64,000 nt of DNA from Rhizobium sp. 32-5/1 (GTDB taxonomy: Bacteria; Pseudomonadota; Alphaproteobacteria; Rhizobiales; Rhizobiaceae): the NCBI RefSeq assembly GCF_029537235.1, contig NZ_CP120639.1, positions 1 to 64,000 of the forward strand, given 5' to 3'. Every line of letters begins with the position of its first letter. Within the stretch, counting starts at the first letter, position 1. The position numbers and the translations under genes were made by a program. Below are positions 19,705 to 29,118 of this stretch, piece by piece. The notes under the pieces were generated by a model. That model was not told the DNA's origin and did not search any database. It saw only the letters and a list, made by a program, of their open reading frames with translations.

Positions 19705-20738
19705 TCAGGCCTTCAGCGACGGCTGCTGCTGGGTAATACAATGGATGCCGCCCCCGCGAGCAAAGATCGGGCGGGAGTCGATTGTCACAACGCGGCGGCC
19801 GGGATAGGCCTGTTCCAGAACATCGCGGGCATCCGCATCCGCCTTGGTATCGCCAAAGCCGCAGGCAACGACGCCGTCATTGACAACGAGATGATTGACG
19901 TAGCTGTAGTCGACGAAGCCGTCTTCGTCGCGGATTTCCGCGGGTGCATCAAGATCGAGGATCGTCCATTTGCGGCCGGCGGCATCCGTGGTGCCGGCCA
20001 AATAGGCACGGATATCGCGCATCACCTGGTGATCAGGATGTTCGGGGTTTGGCTGGCGGTGAACAAGCAAAACACCCGGCGAGGCTATGGTAGCGACGAT
20101 ATCGACATGACCGGATGTGCCGAAATCTTCGTAGTCCCGAGTTAGGCCGCGGGGTAGCCAGATCGCCTTGGTCGTCCCCAGCGTGCGGGAAAGTTCGGCC
20201 TCGACGCGGGCCCGGTCGGCATAGGGATTGCGGCGCGGGTCGAGCTGGACCGTGTCGGTGACGAGCACCGTGCCCTCTCCATCGACATGGATGCCGCCGC
20301 CTTCATTGACCAGCATGCTCGAAACCAGTTCGGCGCTGCAGTGCGCAGCGATCAGGCGGGCGATCTTGCCGGATTGCTTCCATTCGGCCCAGCCGTGATC
20401 CCCCAGCCGTTGAAGATCCAGTCGACCGCGCCGAGCCCACCGGGGCGTTCGTCATCGACCACGAAGGTCGGGCCGACATCGCGCATCCAGAATTCGTCGA
20501 GCGGAATTTCGATCTGTTCAATGTGGCTGCCCAGCATCCGGCGCGCACGTTCACGCTCGGAGGGATCGACGACCATTGTCACGGGTTCGAATTCGGCGAC
20601 GCTGTGCGCCACGGTTGTCCAGGCCTCGTAGCCCGTCTGTTTCCAGGTGTCGCCCTCGCCGAGCGTGGTACCGGCACGTGGAAAGGCCATCCAGGTGCGT
20701 TCGTGTCGAGCGGTTTCGGACGGCATGCGCCAAGTCAT
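19705..20738 (-). pseudogene. aguA: agmatine deiminase, frameshifted
   Basis: Agmatine deiminase (peptidyl-arginine deiminase superfamily), converting agmatine to N-carbamoylputrescine and ammonia. First half from ATG 20738: MPSETARHERTWMAFP, DEFWMRDVGPTF and FNGWG. Second half in another frame from 20316 region: LVNEGGGIHVDGEGTVLVTD and the catalytic Cys in GGGIHCITQQQP near the end. Restoring one base in the run of five C (plus strand, 20400-20404) turns the garbled stretch into FNGWGDHGWAEW and joins the halves into about 345 residues, normal for the family. All catalytic motifs are present, so the gene is probably intact except for this base. Same strand as the amidase and binding-protein remnant. 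Confidence 0.8.
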
Positions 20739-20835
20739 GGATGATAGCCCCAGAGTGGTGCGCGCAGCGCACGGATGTCTTGGTGTTCGTTGCGACGATA
20801 CCCGGCTGAATCGCTCCAGCCAGGTATTCTTTGGC

Positions 20836-21262
20836 TTATTTCGTCAGGTCGGTCCAGATGCGGGTGTAGATCTGCTGGACATCCGCCGGGCAGGTCACAA
20901 GAAAGTGAGCAGCCGTCTTGAACTCGGCCGGAATGTTCATCTCGGGCGCATCGGGCAATCCCTTGTCCATGAATTTTTCCGATCCGAGGATCGCATTGCC
21001 ATAGCGCGTATAGTTGGAAATCAACGCTGCATTTTCCGGCTCCATGATGAAGTTGAAGAACAGCTTGGCATTGTCGACATTCTTGGCGTCCGCCAGAATG
21101 GCGACATTGTCCTGCCAAAGCGAGAAGCCTTCCTTGGGATAGCCATAGGCAAAGCCAGGGTTTTCGGCGCGAATGCGCATGGCGGCACCGCTCCAGAACA
21201 CCGATGCGTTCAGGTCTTCCTTTATGAACTTCTCGAAGCTCGGATAGTCGATCGAGGCCCAG
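20836..21262 (-). pseudogene. C-terminal part of a spermidine/putrescine-type ABC binding protein
   Basis: About 140 codons matching the end of PotD/PotF-like periplasmic proteins: [34 protein letters not shown]-like text, AKLFFNFIMEPENAALISNY, then YTRIWTDLTK at the end. The frame is open upstream to 21366 but that part (proline/arginine rich) belongs to the opposite-strand dehydrogenase remnant, so the N-terminal signal peptide and first lobe are gone. No permease or ATPase genes follow. It ends 97 bases before the agmatine deiminase start, consistent with an original polyamine uptake and breakdown operon cut by a rearrangement. Confidence 0.75.
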
Positions 21263-21464
21263 TGCCCCCGGCCTCTTCCTAACCCCGTTGGTTCAATCCT
21301 TGCCGCAGGAGGCACAGCAGAGCCTGGCGGCCGCCATTCCCTTTCCTCCGAGGCTGGGCGATCCACTGGAGTTTGCCGATGCGGTCCGGTTCGCGATCGA
21401 AAACGACTATCTCAATGGTGAAGTTATCCGCCTGGATGGCGCCATCCGGATGCAGCCTCGTTAG
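21261..21464 (+). pseudogene. 3' fragment of a short-chain dehydrogenase (3-hydroxyacyl-CoA type)
   Basis: In frame with the stop TAG at 21462-21464 the plus strand reads [20 protein letters not shown], then [20 protein letters not shown], then [16 protein letters not shown]. This is the characteristic end of type II 3-hydroxyacyl-CoA dehydrogenase-like SDRs. Everything upstream of about 21261 is replaced by the oppositely oriented binding-protein fragment. It is a non-functional end piece, too short to fold, with its stop only 4 bases from the GntR gene stop. Confidence 0.7.
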
Positions 21465-21468
21465 ATTT

Positions 21469-22119
21469 CTATAGTGCGTCGTTGCCGAGGGTCTGCTTCA
21501 ACAGGTGGATTGCGTCCAGGATATCCGCCTTGATCGCCACGCCCAGCGCTTCGGCGTCCTCCCGGCGAATGGCTTCTAGTGTCATCTGGTGCTTGTCGAC
21601 AATGCGTGTCGTTTCGCTCATCTCATAGACGCTGCGCATGAATGGGCCAAACTGCATCCATATGCTCTCCAGCAGCGCGACCAGGACTTCAGACCCTCCA
21701 GCTCGATACAATTCGAAGTGAAAGAGATAGTTTTCGCGCATATAGGCGTCCGCATCCTTGGCTCCATAGCTTTGGTTCATGCGGTGGTCGAAGGCCTCCA
21801 TCGCCGCAATGGTCTCTGATGTCACAAAGGGCAGCGCCCGGCATGCGCAAAGCGGCTCCAGCTGAAGCCGGGCTTGCATAAGCTCCTCGAAACGCCGGCG
21901 CGTGAGTTCGGGAATGCAGACCCGGCCATTGCGGCGCACTTCCAGCGCGCGCTCGCCGCCGAGCCTCGTAATGGCTTCGCGGACAGGCATGAGCCCGACG
22001 CCCATGCTTTTGCTGAGGCCCCTGAGACTGACGCTCGTTCCCGGAGAAAAGCGGCCGGAAATGAGCTGCTCGCGCAGCGCCTGATACACCTGTTGCTGTT
22101 GTGTCGATAGTTCCCGCAT
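21469..22119 (-). CDS. GntR/FadR-family transcriptional regulator
   Basis: 216 residues from ATG 22119 (MRELSTQQQQVYQALREQLI); a longer frame to 22239 adds a Cys-rich stretch unlike the family. The N-terminal winged helix-turn-helix (about 5-75; SGRFSPGTSVSLRGLSKSMG, VREAITRL) is followed by a helical FCD ligand domain (LQLEPLCACRALP, ENYLFHFELYRAG). FadR-subfamily proteins bind palindromes with a GT-N-AC core, which matches the two TGTGATCAC sites upstream of the aminotransferase gene. It is therefore the likely repressor of the adjacent polyamine/aldehyde operon on the same strand, released by a pathway intermediate; this link is inferred. Confidence 0.85.
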   Translation of the reverse strand: MRELSTQQQQVYQALREQLISGRFSPGTSVSLRGLSKSMGVGLMPVREAITRLGGERALEVRRNGRVCIPELTRRRFEELMQARLQLEPLCACRALPFVTSETIAAMEAFDHRMNQSYGAKDADAYMRENYLFHFELYRAGGSEVLVALLESIWMQFGPFMRSVYEMSETTRIVDKHQMTLEAIRREDAEALGVAIKADILDAIHLLKQTLGNDAL

Positions 22120-22347
22120 TACTTCATAAGCCTTGATACGATCGGCGCCCGCTGCCCTGCCGCCATAGCGGCAAGCCTTGCAGCTATTCTTGGAGGCAGA
22201 AAGGTCGATTGCCGGATCGCGACCCCTAGCACATTGCAAGGCTCGACAACCAGCTTATCCGAAGCAATAGCCGTCCGGATATGGCAACTGAGCACTTGAA
22301 AACGTCCAGCTTCAGCCTTGTCTTTGTGAGTTTCCGGTTCCGGAGGT

Positions 22348-23798
22348 TTAATCCGGAATGCCGCTGATGGCCTTCACCTCCATGAAGTCCTCAATGCCGA
22401 AGTGGCCGCCCTCTCTGCCGATGCCCGATTGCTTGTAGCCGCCGAATGGTGCGCCGATCGCGCGGCTTGCCCCGTTGATTCGGACCATCCCCGCACGCAG
22501 TGCCCGAGACACGCGCCGAAGCCGGTCCTTGTCGCCCGACTGGATATAGGCGGCCAAGCCATAGGGTGTGTCATTGGCGATCTCTATGGCTTCTTCCTCA
22601 GTATCGAAGGGAATGATCGATAGCACCGGTCCGAAGATTTCCTGCTGTGCAATAGCCATCTTGTTGTCAACGTCGGCAAAGACCGTCGGCCGCACGTAAT
22701 AGCCGCGATCGAAACCGGACGGTCTGCCCACTCCACCCGCAACGAGGCGCGCACCTTCCAGGATCCCGCGCTCAATCATGCCTTGCACCTTGCCGAAGTG
22801 CCTTTCCGAGCTGACCGGACCGATATGGTCTCCATCAAGTGACGGGTCGCCAACCCTGGTCTTCTCCGCCACCTCCGCCGCAATCGCCACGGCTTGGTCG
22901 TATACCGAGCGCTCGACGAGCATGCGCGAGGGGCGTTGCAACTTTGACCCGTATTCTCGAAAATGGCTTCCACACCCTTGCGAACCGCTTGATCGACATC
23001 AGCGTCTGCAAAAATCAGGTTGGGCGACTTACCGCCAAGCTCGAGCGCAACGCGCTTGACCGTACCTGCCGCGGCTTTGGTCACGGCAATGCCGGCATCG
23101 GTCGAACCTGTAAACGACATCATGTCGATGTCAGGATGAGAAGACAACGCGGCGCCGACCGCCGGTCCGTCCCCATTCACCAGATTGAAAACACCGGCAG
23201 GCAGTGCCGAGGCGTTGATGATGTCGGCGAAGATGAGCGAGGAAATGGGCGCCAGTTCAGAGGGCTTGAGAACAACCGTGCAGCCTGCACTGACGGCAGC
23301 AACCACCTTCAGCACAACCTGGTTCATCGGCCAGTTCCAGGGCGTGATCAAGCCGCAGACGCCGATCGGTTCATAGATGAGCACCGCCTGCGCGCCGCGC
23401 ATTTCATGTCGACGCTCGAACTCGAAGGTCTCCAATGCGTCGATGAAATTCCTGATGTGGAAGGTGCCGGAGGCGGCCTGTTCGTCGATCGCGAGCCTGA
23501 TCGGCGCGCCCATTTCGGCGGACATGGCCTCGGCGAGGTCGACCGATCGACGCTCATACTCGTCCAGCAAGCGATGAAGCCATGACAGGCGCGTCCCGCG
23601 ATCCGTTGCGCTCCAGGCGCCGAACGCACCTCGCGCGGCCAGCACGGCCCTGTCGACATCGTCAGCCGATCCAAGTGAAATGATGGCAAAAGCCTGTTCT
23701 GTGGCCGGATTGATCACCGCGCAGTCATTGGCGGCGATTGGCGCGACCCAATGGCCATTGATATAGAAATCGGTCTTGCGAAGCATGTTCTCTCTCAT
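22348..23798 (-). pseudogene. aldehyde dehydrogenase (PuuC-like), frameshifted
   Basis: NAD(P)-dependent aldehyde dehydrogenase, about 483 residues. First part from ATG 23798 (or 23786): FYINGHWVAP, TPWNWPMNQ, FTGSTDAGI, catalytic Glu in LELGGKSP and catalytic Cys in NTGQSCNAP. It then runs out of frame. The second part, in the next frame to the stop at 22348, reads RMLVERSVYDQAV, QEIFGPVLSIIPFD, NDTPYGLAAYIQSGD and GGYKQSGIGREGG. One missing base in the G run 22930-22933 (plus strand) explains the break exactly at NAPSRM. Start overlaps the SDR stop by 4 bases. Likely oxidises the aminoaldehyde produced from glutamylated or free polyamine. Confidence 0.85.
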
Positions 23799-24589
23799 GA
23801 TTTGGCTGGGTGTTCAGGGGCCAGTTGGACCTTGCGTTCCTGCAGGACATTGCCACCATCGACGACCAGCATGGCGCCGTTGACGTAGCTTGCTTCGGCG
23901 GATGCAAGAAAGGCAGCGGCGGCCGCGACCTCATCCGGTGTTCCGGCGCGTCCTGGCGGCGTGTACCGGGCAGCGATCCGTTCGTCCTCAGTGGAAGCCC
24001 CTGTGTCGATCCAACCCGGGGCGATTGCATTCACCGTCACTCCGTAGGGGGCAGCTTCGAGCGCCAGAGCATGGGTGAGCCCGACCATACCGGCCTTTGC
24101 CGCCGAATAGGCAGCCTCGCCGGGATTGGAAACCAACGGTCCGGTGACAGAGGCGATATTTACGATACGGCCGCGCCGATTTTCAATCATCGACGGCAGA
24201 AAGGCGCGCGTGACTAGAAACGCCGTCTTGAGGGTGACGTCGATCCCGGCATTCCAATCGGCTTCGCTCAGCAATAGGAATTCCCGTTGCAGGGCAGGCA
24301 CCGCCGTGGATCCCATGCCTGCATTGTTGATCAAAACATCGACCGGCCCCACCCGCTCGCGTAGCCGCATGACCTCTTCCGCCTTGGTGAGGTCTGCGAC
24401 ATGGGAGGTTACATCATAGCCCTGCGCCCGCAGTTCTTCCTCCCGCAGGTGGACCCGATCGCTGGCACCGGTGATGAAAACAGCAAGACCATTCCGCGCA
24501 AGCTTGCGGGCGATCGCAAATCCTATGCCGTCAGGCCCTCCCGCTCCGGTAACTAGAGCCGTGCGAAACTTGACCTCGCACGCCGTCAT
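23795..24589 (-). CDS. short-chain dehydrogenase/reductase
   Basis: 264 residues, classical SDR: cofactor motif TGAGGPDGIGFAIA near residue 15, NNAGMGS, catalytic YSAAKAG, APGWIDTG, and a typical end NGAMLVVDGG. Cytoplasmic NAD(P)-linked oxidoreductase with unknown substrate. It sits between puuA and the aldehyde dehydrogenase, overlapping both by 4 bases (ATGA), so it is part of the same translationally coupled operon and presumably acts on an alcohol or aldehyde intermediate of the same pathway. Confidence 0.88.
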   Translation of the reverse strand: MTACEVKFRTALVTGAGGPDGIGFAIARKLARNGLAVFITGASDRVHLREEELRAQGYDVTSHVADLTKAEEVMRLRERVGPVDVLINNAGMGSTAVPALQREFLLLSEADWNAGIDVTLKTAFLVTRAFLPSMIENRRGRIVNIASVTGPLVSNPGEAAYSAAKAGMVGLTHALALEAAPYGVTVNAIAPGWIDTGASTEDERIAARYTPPGRAGTPDEVAAAAAFLASAEASYVNGAMLVVDGGNVLQERKVQLAPEHPAKS

Positions 24590-25968
24590 ATGACGTCGCC
24601 ATAATAGGCAAATTCTTCATCTGTCACCTGACCGGAAAAGAACCGGTGTTCCACACGCTTCAGCGCCACGAAGACCGAGGCCATACGTGCCCCGAGAGCC
24701 ACCTTCAGAAAGTCGGATTGAGCGGCCTGGTCGATCGCCGTGCCCCAGTCGCGTGGCAGCATCGAGTCCCTGTCGTTGCTGTAGGTGGATGATTCTGCAT
24801 CTGGCTCGATCTGGTTTTCGATCCCTTCATACATTCCGGCAAGGACCGTCGCGGCAACCAGATACGGGTTGGCATCGACACCGGGGGAGCGATGCTCCAG
24901 GTGGCGGTTGGCCGGGTTGCCTGCCGGAACCCTGATGGCGACGCTCCGGTTGTTGCGTCCCCAGGTGGGAGCTGTCGGCGCATAGCTGTTGCGTGAAAAA
25001 CGACGCCAGGAATTCAGATTGGGGGCAAACATCAGCATCGAATCTGCCATCGTCCGCTGCAGCCCGCCGATGGCGTGGCGCAGCATCGGTGCGAGATCGT
25101 CGTCCACGTCGGCGAACAGATTTCGACCCGACGGGTCCGCAAGACTGGCGTGAAGATGCATGCCGGAGCCGGCCTTGTGGGCGAAGGGCTTGGCCATGAA
25201 GTTGGCGCGCATGCCATGTCGAAGCGCAAGGCCGCGAACGAGACGCTTGAGCATCACCAGGTCGTCCGCCGCTCGCAGGCCCTGGGCCTGATGACGCAAC
25301 GTGAGTTCATACTGGCCGGGGGCATATTCGGAAATGATCGTTTCGACAGGCAGATTCTGAGCGGCTGCGGCCCGGTAAAGCGCATCGATAAACGGCTCGA
25401 ACTGATCCAGCACGGCAACACTGTAGACATGGTTCTGGTTGGATGCTGTTCCCGAGAGAGGCAGGCGGGCTGCCTTTGGTTTCCCAAGAGCATCTGTTTC
25501 CGTGTCGAGAAGATAGAACTCCAGCTCGAACGCCAGCACCGGGAACAGGTTTTTCGCTTCAAATCGCTCGATCTGGCGCACTAGAGCCTGCCGGGGATCG
25601 GCGCCCATGGCCGAGCCGTCGAGTTCGTACAGCATGACGCGAACTTCACCGCGTTCGGGGGATGTCCAGGGCAATGTCGTCAATGAACCGGAGATCGGCC
25701 ATGCAATTCTGTCGGCGTCTCCGTCGTCCCAGGTCAGACCGGTCTCATCGACATCAGCGCCGGTAACATCCAGTCCCAGAATGGAGCCGGGCAGATGCCG
25801 GCCGGAACGGAACAGTGGCAAGAGTTCATGACGACGGATAATCTTGCCGCGTGCAACCCCATTTGGGTCGATGAGCACGAGGTCGAAGGCTGCTATGTCC
25901 GGATGTTTCTCCAGGAACGACTCGGCTTCCTCTATAGGTGCCGCATTGAGGGGACGTGTTCCGATCAT
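24586..25968 (-). CDS. puuA: gamma-glutamylpolyamine synthetase (glutamine synthetase family)
   Basis: 460 residues, glutamine synthetase-like fold of the PuuA/GlnA4 branch, which joins glutamate to an amine such as putrescine using ATP. Beta-grasp N-terminus with DLVLIDPNGVARGKII; catalytic core with FELEFYLLD, the ATP/ammonia region KPFAHKAGSGMHLHASL, and NRSVAIRVPAGNPANRHLEH. The adenylation loop of true GlnA is absent. Lies 1 base after the aminotransferase stop and overlaps the SDR start. Together with the aminotransferase and aldehyde dehydrogenase it implies a glutamylated amine route; the exact amine cannot be told from sequence. Confidence 0.85.
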   Translation of the reverse strand: MIGTRPLNAAPIEEAESFLEKHPDIAAFDLVLIDPNGVARGKIIRRHELLPLFRSGRHLPGSILGLDVTGADVDETGLTWDDGDADRIAWPISGSLTTLPWTSPERGEVRVMLYELDGSAMGADPRQALVRQIERFEAKNLFPVLAFELEFYLLDTETDALGKPKAARLPLSGTASNQNHVYSVAVLDQFEPFIDALYRAAAAQNLPVETIISEYAPGQYELTLRHQAQGLRAADDLVMLKRLVRGLALRHGMRANFMAKPFAHKAGSGMHLHASLADPSGRNLFADVDDDLAPMLRHAIGGLQRTMADSMLMFAPNLNSWRRFSRNSYAPTAPTWGRNNRSVAIRVPAGNPANRHLEHRSPGVDANPYLVAATVLAGMYEGIENQIEPDAESSTYSNDRDSMLPRDWGTAIDQAAQSDFLKVALGARMASVFVALKRVEHRFFSGQVTDEEFAYYGDVI

Positions 25969-25969
25969 T

Positions 25970-27360
25970 TTAGGCAGCCTTCGTCATTCGATGCAAAATT
26001 TTCTCAAGGCTGGCGACAAGGCCAGCGACATGCTCTTCGCTGGTGGTCGGCGCCACAAGAACCATATTGTGGAACGGAGTGACCAGATATCCGAGGTTGA
26101 GGAACGCCGTATGCAGCGCCTTCTGAACCGTCGGATTGGCTGCGGCGTGTGCTTCACTTGCGTTCTGTAGCGGATGAGGCGCGAACACGATTTCGAGCCG
26201 GGCGCCAACGCGGCCGACGTGCCACGGCAATTCGTATTGCTTGATGGCTGAGGAGAAGCCCCTCTCGATGGTATCAGCAAGTCGGTTCATTTTGTCGTGA
26301 GCCTCGACCGTCATCACCTCTTCGAGGCACGCTCTGAGGCAGGCAAGTTGCAAAGCGCTACCCGAGAGCGTCGTGCCTATGCCTGAGTGGCCCGTACCCG
26401 TATTCGACGCGCGCACGGCGTCAAACCGGCTCGCCACATCGTCCGTCATGCCCCATACCGCGACGGGGATGCCTCCGCCTACTGGTTTTCCAACAACAAA
26501 GATATCCGGATCGAGGCCGTGAACTTTCGTATATCCGCCAAATCCGGTCGAAACTGTATGCGTTTCATCGATGTGAAGGAGCGTTCCGGTGGAACGCGTC
26601 AACTCCCGCAGAGCGTTATGAAAGCCGGGTAGCGGAAGGATCATGCCGCAATTGGTCATAACAGGCTCCGCGACCACGCAAGCGATGTCACCATCGCTCA
26701 GCGCAGCCTTAAGAGCAGGAATATCGTTGAAGGGAATAGACACAGTCGTCTCGGCCAGATCCACCGCCTGACCTAGCAAGCCGTTGCGAGCGACGGTCTG
26801 CCCATCAACGAGGTCCACCAGCGTCTCATCGGCGGCCCCATGATAGCAACCATCAAATACAAGGATTTTTTACGGCCAGTGACCGCCCGTGCGACCCTAA
26901 AGGCAAAGCGATTGGCGTCGCTTGCTGTTGCTGTCACCTGCCACATTGACATGCCGAATGTACTACGCAACAGGCGACCAACGGCAGTCAGGTCTTGGGA
27001 GGGCAACATAGTGGTAAGGCCTATAGTGCCGACGCTGGCCAGCGCATTCAAAATCGGCTGCGGTCCATGCCCGAACATCGCACCGCTGTCTCCCAGACAA
27101 AAGTCAATCGCGTGGTTTCCATCGATGTCCCAAACCTCGCTCCCGGTGGCTTTGGCGATCACGACTGGGAATGGCATTGGCCAGTCCCGCATCCAATATT
27201 GCGGCACCTGATTGAAGAATCCGGAGGACGGCGCATCGAAAACGTCCTTGCTGCGCGGCCGCCGGCTCCTGAAGGTCACAATTTCTTCGGCAAGAATCCG
27301 CTTCGCGGCTGCAAGGACAGGACCCGAGTCCAACGGTCTTGCGGGTGAAATGTTTTGCAC
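25970..27360 (-). pseudogene. class III PLP-dependent aminotransferase, frameshifted
   Basis: About 463 residues related to glutamate-1-semialdehyde aminotransferase-like class III enzymes. N-terminal part from ATG 27360: VWDIDGNHAIDFCLGDSGAM, GLTTMLPSQDLTAVGRLL, TASDANRFAFRVARAVTGRKK. It then loses frame, and continues as LVFDGCYHGAADETLVDLVDG, DETHTVSTGFGG and VGKPVGGGIPVAVWG, which includes the PLP-binding Lys. One missing base in the T run 26867-26872 (plus strand) restores GRKKILVFDGCYHG. First gene of the coupled operon leading to puuA; a 16-base palindrome lies 25-40 bases upstream of its start. Likely removes the amino group from a polyamine or its derivative. Confidence 0.85.
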
Positions 27361-27384
27361 GGGTCAACGCCTCTCAAGTTGAAT

Positions 27385-27400
27385 TAATGTGATCACATTA
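27385..27400. promoter_or_regulatory. perfect 16-base palindromic operator (GntR-type)
   Basis: TAATGTGATCACATTA is a perfect inverted repeat lying 25-40 bases upstream of the aminotransferase start. The GT-N-AC layout is the known FadR/GntR operator form, and a GntR/FadR gene is in the same cluster, so repression of this operon is the likely role. Confidence 0.7.
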
Positions 27401-27504
27401 TTGGAGCGACTGCTTCGGTGTCAACTGGATCTCGAGCTGGAATCTCAGTAGATCCGTCGTAAATGATCCCAAGGTACTGTAGAGGGAGTTGAAGCTCAGC
27501 AATG

Positions 27505-27516
27505 ATGTGATCACGT
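27505..27516. promoter_or_regulatory. second GntR-type operator half-site pair
   Basis: ATGTGATCACGT repeats the core of the site at 27385-27400, with one mismatch in symmetry. The two centres are 118 bases apart, compatible with looping or with control of the oppositely oriented gene remnant. Confidence 0.55.
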
Positions 27517-27536
27517 TAGAGGTGTCAGGGAATCAT

Positions 27537-27870
27537 TTGATCCGGCTCACGGCAGCATTCTTTCCGGACACTACCAAGCCATGGGTCATGCGCATCTGAT
27601 TTCCAAAGGGTGCGACTGTGGCATGAACATGCAGGACGCCATCGACCTGCCGCGCCTGGTGCCGGCAAGCGGCCTTTGCGCCGCAGATCGAGGTGGAGCA
27701 GATCGTTCTGGCGGCGACCATCGCCGAACTTAAGGCGGGGGCTCTGATCGTGCCGGCAGAGGACCCTATCGGCGGCGCGCAGGTGATCCGCAACGACTTG
27801 GAAAACGGTACGCTGACCGGTGCATCGGAATCGCGCAAGGACGAGAATGCGCTCGCTATTGATCCTGTGT
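27537..27870 (+). pseudogene. gamma-glutamyltransferase C-terminal remnant
   Basis: Plus-strand text matching the small-subunit end of gamma-glutamyltransferase: LSGHYQAMGHAHLISKG, MNMQDAIDLPRLVP; then in another frame VPAEDPIGGAQVIRND and TGASESRKDENALAID. Start, catalytic Thr region and most of the protein are missing, and the frame breaks near 27665. A complete copy would cleave gamma-glutamyl bonds, which fits the glutamylated-polyamine theme of the neighbouring operon, but this piece is dead. Confidence 0.6.
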
Positions 27871-28294
27871 GTCTCACCAGGAATGATGGACGCAGGACCG
27901 CTTGCGTCATCCCGTTCAGGCCGGTGCCTCCTAACGTCAAATATCGACGGGTCCCCGGGGAATAGGCTTGGTCTGCTGCCTGAGGAAAAATCGGCAATCT
28001 GGAGACGGTTTGGAGAACTCGTAGCGCGCAGAACTTGACAAAGGGCGTCTTCACTAAGGTAATCACGGTTAAGGTAATTATTTACCAGAAAACAGGCATA
28101 TGCAGTTTCTCGGGCGCGAACGTGAACCCAAGCTGGTGCGGACCGAATAGGATTCGCAACGACCTTCTCTCATCCTGCCGGCAGTTGGGAAGCAGTGTCG
28201 CCTCGTTCTATGCCACCTCTTCAAAGCTTACCCTGGCGTCTAACTCGCCTTTCCCGACAGGCCTTGGCGATACCACGCCATGGGCAAAGAGGGA
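27871..28294. other. 424-base stretch without a recognisable gene
   Basis: No supported coding sequence on either strand. A short direct repeat, TAAGGTAAT, occurs twice near 28057-28080. Nothing else of note. Confidence 0.4.
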
Positions 28295-29115
28295 TCAGAC
28301 CGCTTTGCGGGACTTGAGCTCCTTCGCCACCGACTTCTTCAACGCATCCATAATGTTGATGACGTTGTTTTTTCCTCGTTGCCGCCCTTGTCAGACTTCG
28401 AAGCCTTGGGTTTGGTGGGTTTCTTTGCCTTGCTTTTGTCTGCTATCAGCTTCAGCAAACTTTCTTGGATCGGGTCGGACACCATTTCGGGTGACCAGTC
28501 TTTCAGACGCTTTTTGATGGCCGCCTCAAGTGCTGAAACGTTCTTTGCGTCCGACTTTTTGTCAATGCCGGCAAAATACTCGCTCTCCGGCCGCACTTCG
28601 TCGCCAAAACGGAGCGTCCAGACCACGATGCCTTCGCCCCTCGGTTCGAGCATAATCGCTCGTTCCCGGCGACCCAGGACGACACGAGAAATGCCAACGA
28701 CGTTCTCGGCCTCCATGGCTTGGCGGATGACTGCGAAAGCTTCGTCGCCGATTTTGTCGTTCGCGGTGAGGTAGTACGGGGTTTCGAGATACACCCACTC
28801 GATGCCGCCACGCGGGACGAATTTTTCGATGTCGATCGTACGGACCGTCTCCAGCTCGACGGATTCTAGATCCTCGTCAGTCAGGATTACGTATTCGTTC
28901 TCGCCGCGCTCATAACCCTTTGCCTCGTGCTCATCCTTCACGGGCTTGCCGGTTACGCCATCCACGTATTGAGAGACCACGCGGTTTCCCGTATCCTTGT
29001 TGAGCGTATGGAAGCGGACTTTTTCGGAGTCTGATGTGGCCGGTGTCATTGCCACAGGGCAGGTGACGAGCGATAGCTTGAGGTATCCTTTCCAATATGG
29101 GCGACGCGGTGCCAT
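28295..29115 (-). pseudogene. ku: Ku protein, non-homologous end joining, frameshifted at C-terminus
   Basis: Ku-like end-binding protein of bacterial non-homologous end joining; dimers thread onto DNA ends and recruit LigD. Begins MAPRRPYWKGYLKLSLVTCP with the Ku core beta-barrel (VRFHTLNKDTGNRV, YVILTDEDLESVE, IEWVYLETPYYL, GEGIVVWTLRFGDE). The frame as read stops at 28339 after STLWMR. One missing base in the T run 28368-28373 (plus strand) would give NNVINIMDALKKSVAKELK to a stop at 28295, the usual Lys-rich Ku tail, about 273 residues. Follows the other Ku gene by 3 bases, so the two are co-transcribed. Confidence 0.88.
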
Positions 29116-29118
29116 CGA

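Noticed and set aside
28035-28517. 160-codon plus-strand frame
   Set aside because: Mostly antisense to the Ku C-terminal region; odd composition.
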